Counted from the stretch's first letter, positions 47,075 through 56,591 are shown. The stretch: 64,000 nt of DNA from Hyphobacterium indicum (GCF_003129605.1 NZ_QBDX01000004.1:930001-994000), one strand, 5' to 3'. The notes: generated from the letters alone by a model not told the origin. Numbers and translations: made by a program.

Positions 47075-48367
47075 ATGGAATTTCTGATAGCGGCGGTCAG
47101 CACACCCGCCAGCTTTGATGCGTCGGCAGCCACCGACGCCTATATCGCCACCATGGATGCCGCTGCGCGGGCGCGCTCGGATGCCTATTTCGAAGGCGGC
47201 TACTGGCTGATTCTGGTCAATCTGATCGCGGGCCTCGCCATGGCGGGATTGCTTTTGCAGACCGGCTTTTCAAAAGGCCTGCGCGACCGGATTCACGGGC
47301 TGGTCAGATCGAAATCCCTGACCGTCGCCCTCTATGCGGCCATCTACACGATCGTCACCACGGTCATTCTTTTTCCGCTGACGCTCTGGCAGGGCTATTT
47401 CCGCGAACACGCCTACGGCCTGTCGGCCATGTCGCTCGGCGGCTGGCTGGGAGAACAGGCCGTCGGCCTCGTGACCGGCGTCATCATGGCGGCCATCTTC
47501 CTGACCATATTCTATCTCGTGCTGCGCCTTGCCAGGCGCGCCTGGTGGATCTGGGGCGCTGCCGTGTCGGTGGTCCTGCTGGCTGTCGCGATCTTCATCT
47601 CGCCTGTCTATATCGATCCGCTCTTCAATGAATATCAGCCGATGGAAGAAGGCGAGCTGCGTGATGACATCCTCGCACTCGCCGAAGCCAACGGCATTCC
47701 CGCCGATAATGTCTATGTCTTTGATGTGTCACGTCAGTCCAACCGCATCACCGCCAATGTGAATGGTCTGTTCGGCACCACCCGGATCGCCCTGTCGGAT
47801 ACGCTGATCGACAATACCGATGCCGATGAGGTTCTGGCGGTCATGGGCCATGAAATGGGCCATTACGCGCTCAACCATCTTTGGGAAATGTTCATCATCT
47901 TCGCGGTTGTTCTGGCCATCGGCTTTGCCTTCACCGACCGGCTTTTCGCCTTCGTGAATGGCCGGTTCGGCAAGAGCTGGGGCGTTTCCGGCATCTCCGA
48001 TATTGCCGGCCTGCCGCTTCTGGCGGCCTGTCTGTCAGTCTATTTCTTTCTGGCCACACCCGTCTTCAACACGGTGATCCGGACCAATGAAGCCGAGGCC
48101 GATCTCTTCGGTCTCAACGCCGCGCGTGAACCGGACGGCTTTGCCACCGCCGCGCTGCGCCTCGCCTCCTATCGCAAGATTGATCCGGGTGCTTTCGAGG
48201 AATTTGTCTTTTTCGACCACCCGTCCGGCCGCGCACGCATTGCCATGTCCATGCAGTGGAAGGCCGGACAGCTGGCCCTGGGGGCGGAAGACCAGAGACC
48301 GGAATTGCGGCTCGACCGGGCGCGCGCCATTTCAGACGCGCTGGTGAATGAGCCGGAAGATGAATAA
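47075..48367 (+). CDS. M48 family metallopeptidase (Ste24-like)
   Basis: A 430-aa integral membrane zinc protease. The HExxH site is VMGHEMGHYALNH (about 256-268) and the third ligand Glu is in RTNEAEADLFGLNAAREP (about 336-353). About six or seven TM helices and the N-terminal family segment resemble CAAX-type Ste24 proteases (M48A). CAAX prenylation does not occur in bacteria, so the substrate is unknown; membrane-protein quality control is a reasonable guess. GGGAGGG lies 6 nt upstream. Downstream of grpE at 66 bp. Confidence 0.9.
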   Translation: MEFLIAAVSTPASFDASAATDAYIATMDAAARARSDAYFEGGYWLILVNLIAGLAMAGLLLQTGFSKGLRDRIHGLVRSKSLTVALYAAIYTIVTTVILFPLTLWQGYFREHAYGLSAMSLGGWLGEQAVGLVTGVIMAAIFLTIFYLVLRLARRAWWIWGAAVSVVLLAVAIFISPVYIDPLFNEYQPMEEGELRDDILALAEANGIPADNVYVFDVSRQSNRITANVNGLFGTTRIALSDTLIDNTDADEVLAVMGHEMGHYALNHLWEMFIIFAVVLAIGFAFTDRLFAFVNGRFGKSWGVSGISDIAGLPLLAACLSVYFFLATPVFNTVIRTNEAEADLFGLNAAREPDGFATAALRLASYRKIDPGAFEEFVFFDHPSGRARIAMSMQWKAGQLALGAEDQRPELRLDRARAISDALVNEPEDE

Positions 48368-48469
48368 GTCCGGATGACCGAAGCTTTATCTCCTGCTGTG
48401 ACTATAAAGTGTGTCGCCAGACCGGCGTGATTTTGCCATGGTCACATCGACGCTGAGGCAGGAACCGCC

Positions 48470-49993
48470 ATGCTACCGAACTGGGCCATGGATGCGATGA
48501 GCATCCTGACACAAGTCTTCATCCTCATGCTGGGGGCGGCGGCGCTTGCCGTGGCCATCTTTTTCATCATCGATATCAGCCAGACGCGTGATGCCATCCG
48601 CCGCAATTATCCGGTTGTCGGCCGGTTCCGGAATCTGTTCACCCGGCTGGGCGAGTTTTTCAGGCAGTATTTCTTCGCCATGGACCGGGAGGAATTGCCC
48701 TTCAATCGCGCCGAGCGCGAATGGGTGTATCGCTCCGCAAAAGGCGAAGGCGGGACGATCGCCTTCGGTTCGACCAAGCCGCTGACACCTGTGGGCACCG
48801 CCATCTTTGTCAATTGCCCCTATCCGGATCTGGAGGATGATGTCGCCCAAACTGAAAGCATGCGGATTGGCCCGTTTGCGCGCCAGCCCTATGACGCCCC
48901 CTCTTTCTTCAACATTTCAGGCATGAGCTATGGTGCCCTGTCCCGGCCCGCCGTGCGGGCCCTGTCGCGCGGCGCGGCCAAGGCCGGAATCTGGCTCAAT
49001 ACCGGTGAGGGCGGGCTCTCCGATGCGCATCGGGAAGGCGGTTGCGACATTGTCTTCCAGATCGGCACGGCGAAATACGGCGTGCGCAATGCCGAAGGCG
49101 GCCTCTCGGACGAAAAACTGAAAGCCGTCGCCAGTCTCGAACAGGTCAGAATGTTCGAACTCAAACTCTCGCAAGGCGCAAAGCCGGGCAAGGGCGGCAT
49201 CCTGCCGGCAGAGAAGGTGACACAGGAAATCGCGGATATTCGTGGCATTCCGGCAGAGGTTGCGTCCCACTCGCCCAACCGGCATCCGGAAGTTGCGAAC
49301 AATCAGGACCTCCTCGACTTTGTTCACCGTATCCGGGAGGTCTCCGGCAAGCCGGTGGGCATCAAATTCGTGGTCGGCGCTTATGGCTGGCTGGACGATC
49401 TGTGCGAGGAGATCAAGACACGCGGCATTGAAAGCGCGCCCGACTTTTTCACCATAGATTCCGGTGATGGCGGCACGGGCGCTGCGCCCATGGCGCTGAT
49501 GGACAATGTCGGTCTGACCATACGCGAAAGCCTGCCCATGGTGGCCGGCATTCTGCGTCATCATGGTCTGAAGGAGCGCATCCGCATCATCGCCTCGGGA
49601 AAACTCCTGATCCCGTCTTCCGTGGCCTGGGCCCTCGCCGCAGGCGCCGACTTTGTCCAGTGCGGCCGCGGCTTCATGTTCTCGCTTGGCTGTATCCAGG
49701 CGATGAAATGCCACATGAATACCTGCCCCACTGGCGTCACGACGCACAAGAAATCCCTGCAGCGCGGGCTGGTGCCGCAGGACAAGGCCGAAAAGGTCGC
49801 CCTTTACGCCAATACGCTGCGCGAACACGTTGAAATCATCGCCCATTCCTGCGGCGTCAGCGAACCGCGGCAGCTCAAACCCATGCATGTGCGGCTGGTA
49901 CAGGCCAATGGCCGGTCCAGGTCCATGGACAATCTGAACTTCATTCCCCCGGAGGAATTACGCCAGGATCGCAGCTTGCCGGAGCAGGCTTAA
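48470..49993 (+). CDS. FMN-binding glutamate-synthase-like protein
   Basis: A 507-aa member of the GltB-domain (glutamate synthase central/FMN) family. An N-terminal TM helix (about 8-35) is followed by the TIM-barrel. Barrel motifs are FFNISGMSYGALSRPAVRAL, EGGLSDAHREGGCDIVFQIG, GIKFVVGAYGWLDDL, FFTIDSGDGGTGAAPMALMD and the Cys cluster CIQAMKCHMNTCPTGVTTHK (Fe-S). It lacks the amidotransferase domain and so is not a full glutamate synthase; similar stand-alone proteins occur widely with unknown reaction. Overlaps alkB (convergent) by 4 bp. Confidence 0.88.
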   Translation: MLPNWAMDAMSILTQVFILMLGAAALAVAIFFIIDISQTRDAIRRNYPVVGRFRNLFTRLGEFFRQYFFAMDREELPFNRAEREWVYRSAKGEGGTIAFGSTKPLTPVGTAIFVNCPYPDLEDDVAQTESMRIGPFARQPYDAPSFFNISGMSYGALSRPAVRALSRGAAKAGIWLNTGEGGLSDAHREGGCDIVFQIGTAKYGVRNAEGGLSDEKLKAVASLEQVRMFELKLSQGAKPGKGGILPAEKVTQEIADIRGIPAEVASHSPNRHPEVANNQDLLDFVHRIREVSGKPVGIKFVVGAYGWLDDLCEEIKTRGIESAPDFFTIDSGDGGTGAAPMALMDNVGLTIRESLPMVAGILRHHGLKERIRIIASGKLLIPSSVAWALAAGADFVQCGRGFMFSLGCIQAMKCHMNTCPTGVTTHKKSLQRGLVPQDKAEKVALYANTLREHVEIIAHSCGVSEPRQLKPMHVRLVQANGRSRSMDNLNFIPPEELRQDRSLPEQA

Positions 49994-50604
49994 GCAGGAA
50001 GCGTGACCCGCCGCATCGTCAGATTGAGGCGGCCACCCTGTGGCACCAGTGTCGATGTGGCCGGATAGATGCGATCGACGCCGTGATAACAGCGCCGCGC
50101 CGCCCCGCCGAGCACCACCACATCGCCCGATGACAGGATCAGGGAATGCGTTTTGCCTTTCCGGCTTGGCCCGCCCAGCCGGAAGCGGGCCTTGTCGCCC
50201 AGAGAGACGGACACAACAGCCGCGTCTGTCGCGGCTTCATCCCGGTCGATATGCAGGCCCATCCGGGATGTCTCCGTATAATAATTGACCAGACAGGCCT
50301 CGAAGGGCGCGCTATAGCCGGACACGTCATCCCAGAGACGGGTGAGCAGATCCGGGGCAGCGGGCCAGGACGCGCCGGTTTGCGGATGCATCGTCTCATA
50401 GCGGTAGCCCCTGTCCTTGTCCGTCACCCAGCCAAGCGGTCCGAAATTCGTCATGGTCACGCTGAGCGGCTGGCCGGTGCGGGGCATGCGCGGGCGGTAA
50501 AAGGGTGCGGTTTTCGCAGCGTCCAGAACGGCCCCGACCAGTGCGGCCTGTTGGGTCCGGTCAAAATAGCCGGGCAGATATCTGAAACCGTCTGGCAAAC
50601 TCAT
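49990..50604 (-). CDS. alkB: AlkB-type 2-oxoglutarate/Fe(II) dioxygenase
   Basis: Repairs 1meA and 3meC in DNA by oxidative demethylation. With start MSLPDGFRYLPGYFDRTQQA it is 204 aa, matching short AlkB homologues. The iron ligands are H and D in LHIDRDEAAT and the later His in CYHGVDRIYPATST; 2-oxoglutarate is bound by Arg residues in GRLNLTMRRVTLP. The longer reading to 51114 is spurious; it runs across the dnaK promoter. The gene for an Ogt-type alkyltransferase is at 58.3 kb. Confidence 0.88.
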   Translation of the reverse strand: MSLPDGFRYLPGYFDRTQQAALVGAVLDAAKTAPFYRPRMPRTGQPLSVTMTNFGPLGWVTDKDRGYRYETMHPQTGASWPAAPDLLTRLWDDVSGYSAPFEACLVNYYTETSRMGLHIDRDEAATDAAVVSVSLGDKARFRLGGPSRKGKTHSLILSSGDVVVLGGAARRCYHGVDRIYPATSTLVPQGGRLNLTMRRVTLPA

Positions 50605-50681
50605 GCAGCCAAGGATAGACGATGTCCCGGCTTCGGCCAGTGACAGGCACTGCAAACGCCTGAATTGATTCGCCCCACACC

Positions 50682-50710
50682 CTTGCGGGTTATGCCGGGC
50701 CTCCCTATCT
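50682..50710 (+). promoter_or_regulatory. sigma-32-type heat-shock promoter for dnaK
   Basis: CTTG (50682-50685), 17-bp spacer, then CCCTATCT (50703-50710). This is an excellent match to the alphaproteobacterial RpoH consensus (CTTG-N16-18-CYTATNT). It would start dnaK transcription with a leader of roughly 150 nt. The 50605-50866 region contains no other clear gene. The leader also holds a small GC-rich stem (ACCGGTGCTTCGGGCCGGT, about 50800-50818). Confidence 0.75.
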
Positions 50711-50866
50711 CCGGCATCGAGCCGGGTGTCCGGCAAATGGATAAGTGACGAAACAGGCGACAGGGCCTGAAGCCTTTGGGGGATCTGCGTCCGGCGAACC
50801 GGTGCTTCGGGCCGGTTGGACATGCGGAACAGTCCTGCCCAACAAGAAAACGGAGACGAACACGTC

Positions 50867-52789
50867 ATGAGCAAGGTTATCGGTATTGACCTCGGGACCA
50901 CGAATTCCTGCGTCGCGGTCATGGATGGCGGCAGCGCCAGGGTGATCGAGAATTCGGAAGGCGCCCGGACCACCCCGTCTGTTGTGGCCTTCACCGAAGA
51001 TGGTGAACGCCTGATCGGCCAGCCCGCCAAGCGGCAGGCTGTGACCAACCCGGAACAGACCTTCTTTGCCATCAAGCGCCTGATCGGCCGCAACATGTCT
51101 GACCCGATGGTCAAGAAGGACGCCGATATGGTGCCCTACAAGATCATTGCCTCTGACAATAATGACGCTTGGGTCCAGGGCCGCGACAAGAAATACTCGC
51201 CGTCGGAAATTTCCGCTTTCATTCTGCAGAAAATGAAGGAAACGGCTGAATCCTATCTCGGCGAGAAGGTCGAGCAGGCCGTCATCACCGTGCCCGCCTA
51301 TTTCAACGACTCGCAGCGCCAGGCCACCAAGGATGCCGGCAAGATTGCGGGCCTTGAAGTGCTCCGTATCATCAATGAGCCGACGGCAGCGGCCCTCGCC
51401 TATGGCCTCGACAAGGGTGATAACCGCACGATTGCCGTCTATGACCTCGGCGGCGGCACCTTCGACGTGTCGATCCTCGAGATCGGCGATGGCGTCTTCG
51501 AGGTGAAGGCCACCAATGGTGACACCTTCCTCGGCGGTGAGGATTTCGACCTGCGCATCGTCGATTACCTGGCAGACGAGTTCAAGAAAGAGCACGCGAT
51601 TGACCTGCGCAAGGACAAGCTGGCGCTGCAACGCCTGAAGGAAGAAGCCGAAAAGGCCAAGAAGGAGCTCTCCTCCGCGACCTCCTATGAGGTCAACCTG
51701 CCCTTCATCACCGCCGATGCGTCCGGCCCGAAACACCTGACCATGAAGCTCTCCCGCGCCAAGCTGGAATCGCTGGTCGAGGATCTGGTCAAGCGCACGA
51801 TCGAGCCGTGCAAGAAAGCCCTGAAGGATGCTGGGATGTCTGCATCCGATATTCAGGACGTCGTGCTGGTTGGCGGCATGACCCGCATGCCGAAAGTCCA
51901 GGAAGCCGTGAAAGCCTTCTTCGGCCGTGAGCCCCACAAGGGCGTGAACCCCGACGAAGTCGTCGCCATGGGCGCGGCCATCCAGGCCGGTGTTCTGCAA
52001 GGTGATGTGAAGGACGTGCTTCTGCTCGACGTGACCCCGCTGTCTCTCGGCATCGAGACGCTCGGCGGTGTGTTCACCTCGCTGATCGAGCGCAACACCA
52101 CCATTCCGACGAAAAAATCCCAGACATTCTCGACCGCTGAGGACAATCAGCAGGCCGTGACCATCAAGGTCTTCCAGGGCGAGCGCCAGATGGCCGCTGA
52201 CAACAAGCTTCTGGGTCAGTTCGACCTGATGGGAATTGCTCCGGCACCGCGTGGCATGCCCCAGATCGAGGTGACCTTCGACATTGATGCCAACGGCATT
52301 GTCAATGTGTCGGCCAAGGACAAGGCCACGGGCAAGGAACAGCAGATCCGGATCCAGGCATCTGGCGGCCTGTCCGATGACGATATCGAGAAAATGGTCA
52401 AGGACGCCGAGGCCAATGCCGAAGCCGATAAGCAGCGCAAGGAACTGGTCGAGGCCAAAAATAATGCCGAGGCCCTGATCCATCAGACCGAGAAACAGCT
52501 CGAGGAGTTTGGTGACAAGGTCGGCGATGATGTGAAAGCCGAAATCACCAAGGCTTCCGATGAGCTGAAAGCTGTCAAGGACGGTGAAGACGCGGCCGAA
52601 ATCCAGGCCAAGACGCAGGCGCTTGTGCAGGCGGCCATGAAGCTGGGTGAAGCCATGTATGCAGCGCAGCAGGCCGAAGGCGGCGATGATGGTGATGGCT
52701 CCGGCTCTGCCGATGAAGATGTCGTCGATGCCGAATATTCCGAAGTCGATGGCGACGATTCCGATGGCGACAAGAAAGAGAACGCTTAA
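50867..52789 (+). CDS. dnaK: molecular chaperone DnaK
   Basis: Hsp70 of 640 aa. Starts [20 protein letters not shown] (ATP-binding phosphate loop 1), with [34 protein letters not shown], the substrate-binding domain ([20 protein letters not shown]) and an acidic disordered C-terminus. GGAG is 11 nt upstream. Preceded by a sigma-32-type promoter and followed by dnaJ, with grpE nearby: the full chaperone set, co-regulated at heat shock. Confidence 0.98.
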   Translation: MSKVIGIDLGTTNSCVAVMDGGSARVIENSEGARTTPSVVAFTEDGERLIGQPAKRQAVTNPEQTFFAIKRLIGRNMSDPMVKKDADMVPYKIIASDNNDAWVQGRDKKYSPSEISAFILQKMKETAESYLGEKVEQAVITVPAYFNDSQRQATKDAGKIAGLEVLRIINEPTAAALAYGLDKGDNRTIAVYDLGGGTFDVSILEIGDGVFEVKATNGDTFLGGEDFDLRIVDYLADEFKKEHAIDLRKDKLALQRLKEEAEKAKKELSSATSYEVNLPFITADASGPKHLTMKLSRAKLESLVEDLVKRTIEPCKKALKDAGMSASDIQDVVLVGGMTRMPKVQEAVKAFFGREPHKGVNPDEVVAMGAAIQAGVLQGDVKDVLLLDVTPLSLGIETLGGVFTSLIERNTTIPTKKSQTFSTAEDNQQAVTIKVFQGERQMAADNKLLGQFDLMGIAPAPRGMPQIEVTFDIDANGIVNVSAKDKATGKEQQIRIQASGGLSDDDIEKMVKDAEANAEADKQRKELVEAKNNAEALIHQTEKQLEEFGDKVGDDVKAEITKASDELKAVKDGEDAAEIQAKTQALVQAAMKLGEAMYAAQQAEGGDDGDGSGSADEDVVDAEYSEVDGDDSDGDKKENA

Positions 52790-52809
52790 CCAGCGTATCG
52801 GATGACCGG

Positions 52810-52830
52810 CGCCCTGCTGTTTGCAGGGCG
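52810..52830 (+). terminator. hairpin between dnaK and dnaJ
   Basis: CGCCCTGC (52810-52817) and GCAGGGCG (52823-52830) form an 8-bp stem with a 5-nt loop, 21 nt after the dnaK stop. No U-tract follows (TCTCTC), so it is probably a partial terminator or 3' stabiliser that lowers dnaJ relative to dnaK, as seen in several species. Confidence 0.45.
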
Positions 52831-52854
52831 TCTCTCACCTGAAGGCAAACCTCC

Positions 52855-54030
52855 ATGGCGAAGCGTGATTATTACGATGTGCTCGGCGTTGACCGGACGG
52901 CCGACGACAAGGCGCTGAAAAGCGCCTATCGCAAACTGGCCATGCAGTATCACCCGGACCGCAATCCCGGCGATGCCGAAGCTGAAGCCCGCTTCAAGGA
53001 AGTCGGAGAGGCCTACGCGGCCCTGTCGGATCCGCAAAAACGCGCCGCCTATGACCAGATGGGTCATGCTGCCTTTGAAGGCGGAATGGGCGGCGGCGGA
53101 CAGGGTCCGTTCGGAGGACATGCCGGAGCGGCCGATTTCGCCGATATTTTCGAGCAGGTCTTTGGCGGTGGTTTTGGCGGCATGGGCGGGCGCCGGGGCG
53201 CGCGCCGCAGCAATGGGCCGGCCCGCGGTTCCGACCTTCGCTATGATCTCGAAGTCAGTCTGAAAGACGCTTTCGAGGGCAAATCAGAAACCCTGAAGGT
53301 TCCGACCAGTCTGACCTGTGAGCGTTGCAGCGGAAATGGTGCCGAGCCAGGCACATCACTGGAGACCTGTGGCACGTGTGCAGGACAGGGCGTGGTCACC
53401 GCCGGCAACGGCATGTTCCGCATTCGCCAGACCTGCCCGGCCTGTGGCGGACAGGGCAAGACGGTTTCCGAGCCCTGCCATGAGTGTGACGGTGTGGGTC
53501 AGGTCCGCAAGGTGCGGACGCTGAATGTCGATATTCCGGCCGGCGTGGAAGATGGCATGCGCATTCGCCTCGCCGGTGAGGGCGAAGCCGGTGCCCGCGG
53601 CGGGCCACGGGGCGATCTCTACATATTTGTCTCGATACGGCATCATGATCTGTTCGAGCGCGATGGCCCCAATCTTTATTGCCGCGCGACCGTACCGATG
53701 GTGACCGCCGCTCTGGGCGGCTCGATCTGTTGTCCGGTGATAGATGGCGGCAAGGCCGAGCTGAAAATCCCGCCTGCATCCCAGACCGGAAAACGTATGC
53801 GGCTGAAGGGCAAGGGCATGCCCCGCCTGCGCGGCGGGCCACGCGGCGACATGATTGTCGAATTATATGTTGAAACGCCGCGCAATCTGACAGAGCGCCA
53901 GAAGGAGTTGTTGCAGGAATTCTGCGAGCTCTCCGGTGGAAACTGTAATCCGGAATCCGAAGGATTTGTCGGCAAGGCAAAACGCTTCTGGGACGATCTC
54001 ACCAGCGAGGATGGCCGGCCCAGCGTCTAG
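52855..54030 (+). CDS. dnaJ: chaperone DnaJ
   Basis: Hsp40 co-chaperone of 391 aa: J domain with HPD (MQYHPDRNPGD), Gly/Phe-rich linker (about 75-120), four CxxCxGxG zinc motifs (CERCSGNG, CGTCAGQG, CPACGGQG, CHECDGVG) and the C-terminal substrate domains. Its TAG stop is part of the CTAG that begins the MITE-like element, which may have added or replaced the original end (last residues TSEDGRPSV). Confidence 0.97.
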   Translation: MAKRDYYDVLGVDRTADDKALKSAYRKLAMQYHPDRNPGDAEAEARFKEVGEAYAALSDPQKRAAYDQMGHAAFEGGMGGGGQGPFGGHAGAADFADIFEQVFGGGFGGMGGRRGARRSNGPARGSDLRYDLEVSLKDAFEGKSETLKVPTSLTCERCSGNGAEPGTSLETCGTCAGQGVVTAGNGMFRIRQTCPACGGQGKTVSEPCHECDGVGQVRKVRTLNVDIPAGVEDGMRIRLAGEGEAGARGGPRGDLYIFVSIRHHDLFERDGPNLYCRATVPMVTAALGGSICCPVIDGGKAELKIPPASQTGKRMRLKGKGMPRLRGGPRGDMIVELYVETPRNLTERQKELLQEFCELSGGNCNPESEGFVGKAKRFWDDLTSEDGRPSV

Positions 54031-54300
54031 GGCCTGTCCTCTTAAAGGGTTTGGAGCGTGATATGCGCGAAAATCGTTCGCTATCAGGAGCTGGCCCGCT
54101 GGAAGGGCCGTTCCCCTTTCGAGGGACTGCGACGCCATAGTGAGCGATTTGCGCCATACCTCGCAGAGGCGCGGCGGATTTTATCCCTGACGGCGTCGAG
54201 CCGCCCTTGTGGAGAAGTACTCCACGGCGGTCCTCTCTCCTTGTCAGGGATAAGATCCGCTACGCGTCACGCCCGAAACCTTTAGGAGGACAGGCCCTAG
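54027..54300. mobile_element. MITE-like element with CTAG ends, between dnaJ and tetR
   Basis: About 274 bp bounded by imperfect terminal inverted repeats of about 34 bp: CTAGGGCCTGTCCTCTTAAA on the left and the mirror CTAGGGCCTGTCCTCCTAAA on the right. Inside are two further inverted repeats: 54065-54084 with 54137-54154, and 54174-54190 with 54244-54260 (16 of 17 pairs). There is no transposase. CTAG at both ends fits the YTAR 4-bp target duplication of IS5-family elements, so it is probably a non-autonomous derivative. Both flanking genes end in its CTAG. Confidence 0.75.
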
Positions 54301-54941
54301 GCAGACGGCGCGGTCAGATACCACAGCGCCGCCTTCTGGATGTCCGATGTAAAGGCGCGGCGCGCTGCTTCATTGTCTTGCAGATCGGCCTGGAACAGCG
54401 CCGCATCGCGGCTCAAACCGATCACCAGGGTCAGCAGAAACCGCGCCGCGGGTGGCGCAAAGTGCGGCGGCTTGATCTTGAGCACCGTCAATGTTTTCGA
54501 CAGATCCTCGGCCAGTGTTTTAGGCGGCTGGGCGAGATCCACCGGGCGCCCCGCCAGCCGCGAGAGCAGAGCCCGGTTCTCAAGCCCGTGAGCCACGCAG
54601 TCCTCGGCCAGTTGCCCGATCCAGCGATGCACATCGCGGTGCCGTCTTGCTTCCTGATTGCCCGCCATCAGCCTGTTTGTCAGCACATCGAGCCGGTCGG
54701 CATAGAGCGCATCCAGCGCCGCCGCCTTGTCCGCAAAGCGGCCATAGAATGCGCCCACAGAGGATTTTGCCTTGCGCGCAATATCCGCAACGGTGAGGGC
54801 ATCAATCGAGTTGTCCTGGACGGATTTCTCCAGAATCTTGAGGATTCGGGCCCGCGTGGCGCGGCTGCGCGCCTGCATGGCAGGGCGCACACCGGACGCC
54901 GGCCCCGATCCGGCTTCGTCTTCGATTTTCCACTCCGCCAA
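54297..54941 (-). CDS. TetR-family regulator
   Basis: A 214-aa regulator with N-terminal HTH, LTVADIARKAKSSVGAFYGR followed by FADKAALDALY. The C-terminal ligand domain is not assignable. TTG at 54941 has GAGAAG 8 nt upstream; an ATG at 54878 would give 193 aa, a more typical length, so the start is unsure. A perfect TTAA-N7-TTAA lies immediately upstream. The stop TAG is contributed by the CTAG at the MITE-like element. Targets unknown. Confidence 0.85.
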   Translation of the reverse strand: MAEWKIEDEAGSGPASGVRPAMQARSRATRARILKILEKSVQDNSIDALTVADIARKAKSSVGAFYGRFADKAAALDALYADRLDVLTNRLMAGNQEARRHRDVHRWIGQLAEDCVAHGLENRALLSRLAGRPVDLAQPPKTLAEDLSKTLTVLKIKPPHFAPPAARFLLTLVIGLSRDAALFQADLQDNEAARRAFTSDIQKAALWYLTAPSA

Positions 54942-54945
54942 GGGC

Positions 54946-54960
54946 TTAACTTCTCATTAA
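54946..54960. promoter_or_regulatory. CtrA-type box (TTAA-N7-TTAA) upstream of tetR
   Basis: TTAA-CTTCTCA-TTAA is an exact match to the CtrA full-site consensus. It is only 4 bp upstream of the TTG at 54941 and overlaps its ribosome site. It would suit control from the 54878 start. The rest of 54942-55125 is AT-rich and then GC-rich with small stems (ATCCGG/CCGGAT) that may end the upstream gene's message. Confidence 0.5.
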
Positions 54961-55125
54961 GAACATCGAATCAGTGATTTGGAGGCTAGTTTATATTCGA
55001 ACCGAATTCTAGTTCTTATAAAGGGGGGACACGTGAGGGGAGAATTTTTGGGTTTTCAATGGTGAATCCGGCCCGCCGGATGACCCGTTTCAGGCCGCGT
55101 CCGCCGGGCCGGCGGCTCTGAAGGC

Positions 55126-55680
55126 CTATTGTCGGCGGACGCAGAGACTTGTCCAGTTTTCCCGGGCGCCGGCGTCCGTCACCACAGCTCCGCTCCAGGA
55201 GAAGCCGCTATCACTTATGTCCGAAAAGGTCAGGCGGGATATGATTTCTGTCCCGTCCGGCCGCGTCAGCGGGCGGGTCAGGACGATGTCCTCTCCCTCC
55301 AGCCCTCCGGTCCAGATGCCATTTGAATAACCCGGCTCCGAAAAGAAGCCGATTTTCCATACGCCCTCGGCCTCATCAAACTGGCGGATATTCGTCGTAT
55401 AGAATCCCGGCGCCCAGTACTGGTCCTGTATGGCGTGTCCGTTCAGGAAATAATGCCCGTTCCAGATGGCCAGAAATTCGACCCATTCCCCGTCTGGTCC
55501 CAGCCGCCGGTCGGTACAATCGAAGGCGCCGGCAAAGAAGGCAAACTGTGCCAGTTCAGCGGGTGCCGCCGGATTCGGCCGGCCAAAAGGGTGCGCGACG
55601 CTGGGCTCATATTGTGCATCCGGAATGGGCGGCAAAGTTTGCTGCAAAAGGATCGTTGCGATTAACGTCATGAAATTCAT
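55126..55680 (-). CDS. exported protein of unknown function (DUF1579-like)
   Basis: A 184-aa protein. Start ATG 55680 has AGAGGAG 6 nt upstream. The N-terminal MNFMTLIATILLQQTLPPIP looks like a short signal peptide. The middle (ELAQFAFFAGAFDCTDRRLG, then FLAIWNGHYFLNGHAIQDQY and GVWKIGFFSEPGYSNGIWTG) resembles lipocalin-like beta barrels of the DUF1579 type. I do not recognise a named family. Divergent from dapB with 98 bp between. Confidence 0.6.
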   Translation of the reverse strand: MNFMTLIATILLQQTLPPIPDAQYEPSVAHPFGRPNPAAPAELAQFAFFAGAFDCTDRRLGPDGEWVEFLAIWNGHYFLNGHAIQDQYWAPGFYTTNIRQFDEAEGVWKIGFFSEPGYSNGIWTGGLEGEDIVLTRPLTRPDGTEIISRLTFSDISDSGFSWSGAVVTDAGARENWTSLCVRRQ

Positions 55681-55778
55681 GATCATCTCCTCTGTCTCAG
55701 GCAACAATAATCGCTTCACCTTTCCTGCTATAGGATGTTCAACAAGAATTGATCCGCTGTGATCCGGAGCGAGGCAGG

Positions 55779-56591
55779 ATGACGTTGAACATTGCGATTG
55801 TCGGGATTGGCGGACGATTGGGCCGTACGATTGCCCGCGAAATCATGCTCGATGAGCGCTTTGCCCTCACTGGTGGCGTGGTGCGCGCGGATTCCGATTA
55901 TGCCGATCAGGATCTTGGCGAGATCGCCGGGACGGGGTGGATCGGGAAACAGACCGTTATCCGCCTGGAAGACGCGCTGGAAAATGCTGACGCTGTGATC
56001 GACGCCTCCACACCTCAGGCCACAGCGGCCATTGCCAATCGGCTCGCAGACCTCGGCGGGCCCGCCCTGTTATGCGGCGTCACCGGCCTCAATCGGGCCC
56101 AGACCGACGCGCTGCGGGCTGCGGGGGAAAAACTCCCTGTCCTTGCCGCACGCAATTTCTCTATCGGCCTGGCGCTGGTTGAAATGCTGGTCTCGACGGC
56201 CGCTGCGGGTCTTCCCGTGGAGAAATGGGATGCCGAGATCAGCGAGACCCATCACCGCAGCAAGGTGGATGCGCCCTCGGGAACCGCACTGGTTCTGGGC
56301 GAGGCCATTGCCAGAGCGCGCGGCCAGATCCTCGACATGGTGGCCGAGCGTGGCCGCAGCGGTCCGGACCAGGGCCGGCGGCCGGGAGCCATCGGATTTG
56401 CTGCCTTGCGCGGCGGCGCGATCATTGGCGAACACGATGTCCGCTTCCTGTCGGACAATGAAGAGATCAGCATTACCCACCGGGCGCTTGACCGGCGCGT
56501 TTTTGCCCTCGGCGCTCTGACCGCGGCCCAGTGGCTGGTGAACCAGGAAGCGGGCCTCTATACCATGCGGGACGTGATCAGCGGCAATTGA
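55779..56591 (+). CDS. dapB: 4-hydroxy-tetrahydrodipicolinate reductase
   Basis: DapB reduces HTPA with NAD(P)H in the lysine/diaminopimelate pathway. The 270-aa product has the nucleotide-binding GIGGRLGRTIAREIM and the catalytic motif SETHHRSKVDAPSGTALVLG (the latter typical of DapB). AGGCAGG lies just upstream of the ATG. DAP supplies peptidoglycan as well as lysine. Confidence 0.96.
   Translation: MTLNIAIVGIGGRLGRTIAREIMLDERFALTGGVVRADSDYADQDLGEIAGTGWIGKQTVIRLEDALENADAVIDASTPQATAAIANRLADLGGPALLCGVTGLNRAQTDALRAAGEKLPVLAARNFSIGLALVEMLVSTAAAGLPVEKWDAEISETHHRSKVDAPSGTALVLGEAIARARGQILDMVAERGRSGPDQGRRPGAIGFAALRGGAIIGEHDVRFLSDNEEISITHRALDRRVFALGALTAAQWLVNQEAGLYTMRDVISGN

Noticed and set aside
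50605-51114. Long N-terminal extension of AlkB
   Set aside because: It would cover the dnaK promoter and start region; family length and homology support the start at 50604.
50705-52483. 592-codon minus-strand open frame opposite dnaK
   Set aside because: Shadow of dnaK codon bias, His/Asp/Gly-rich with no domain; dnaK on the plus strand is certain.
54058-54285. Protein-coding gene inside the MITE-like element
   Set aside because: The 75-codon frame follows the inverted-repeat structure, has no ribosome site and no similarity to transposases I know.
55060-55125. 20-codon peptide starting MVNPARRMTR
   Set aside because: No properly spaced ribosome site and Arg/Pro-rich random composition.
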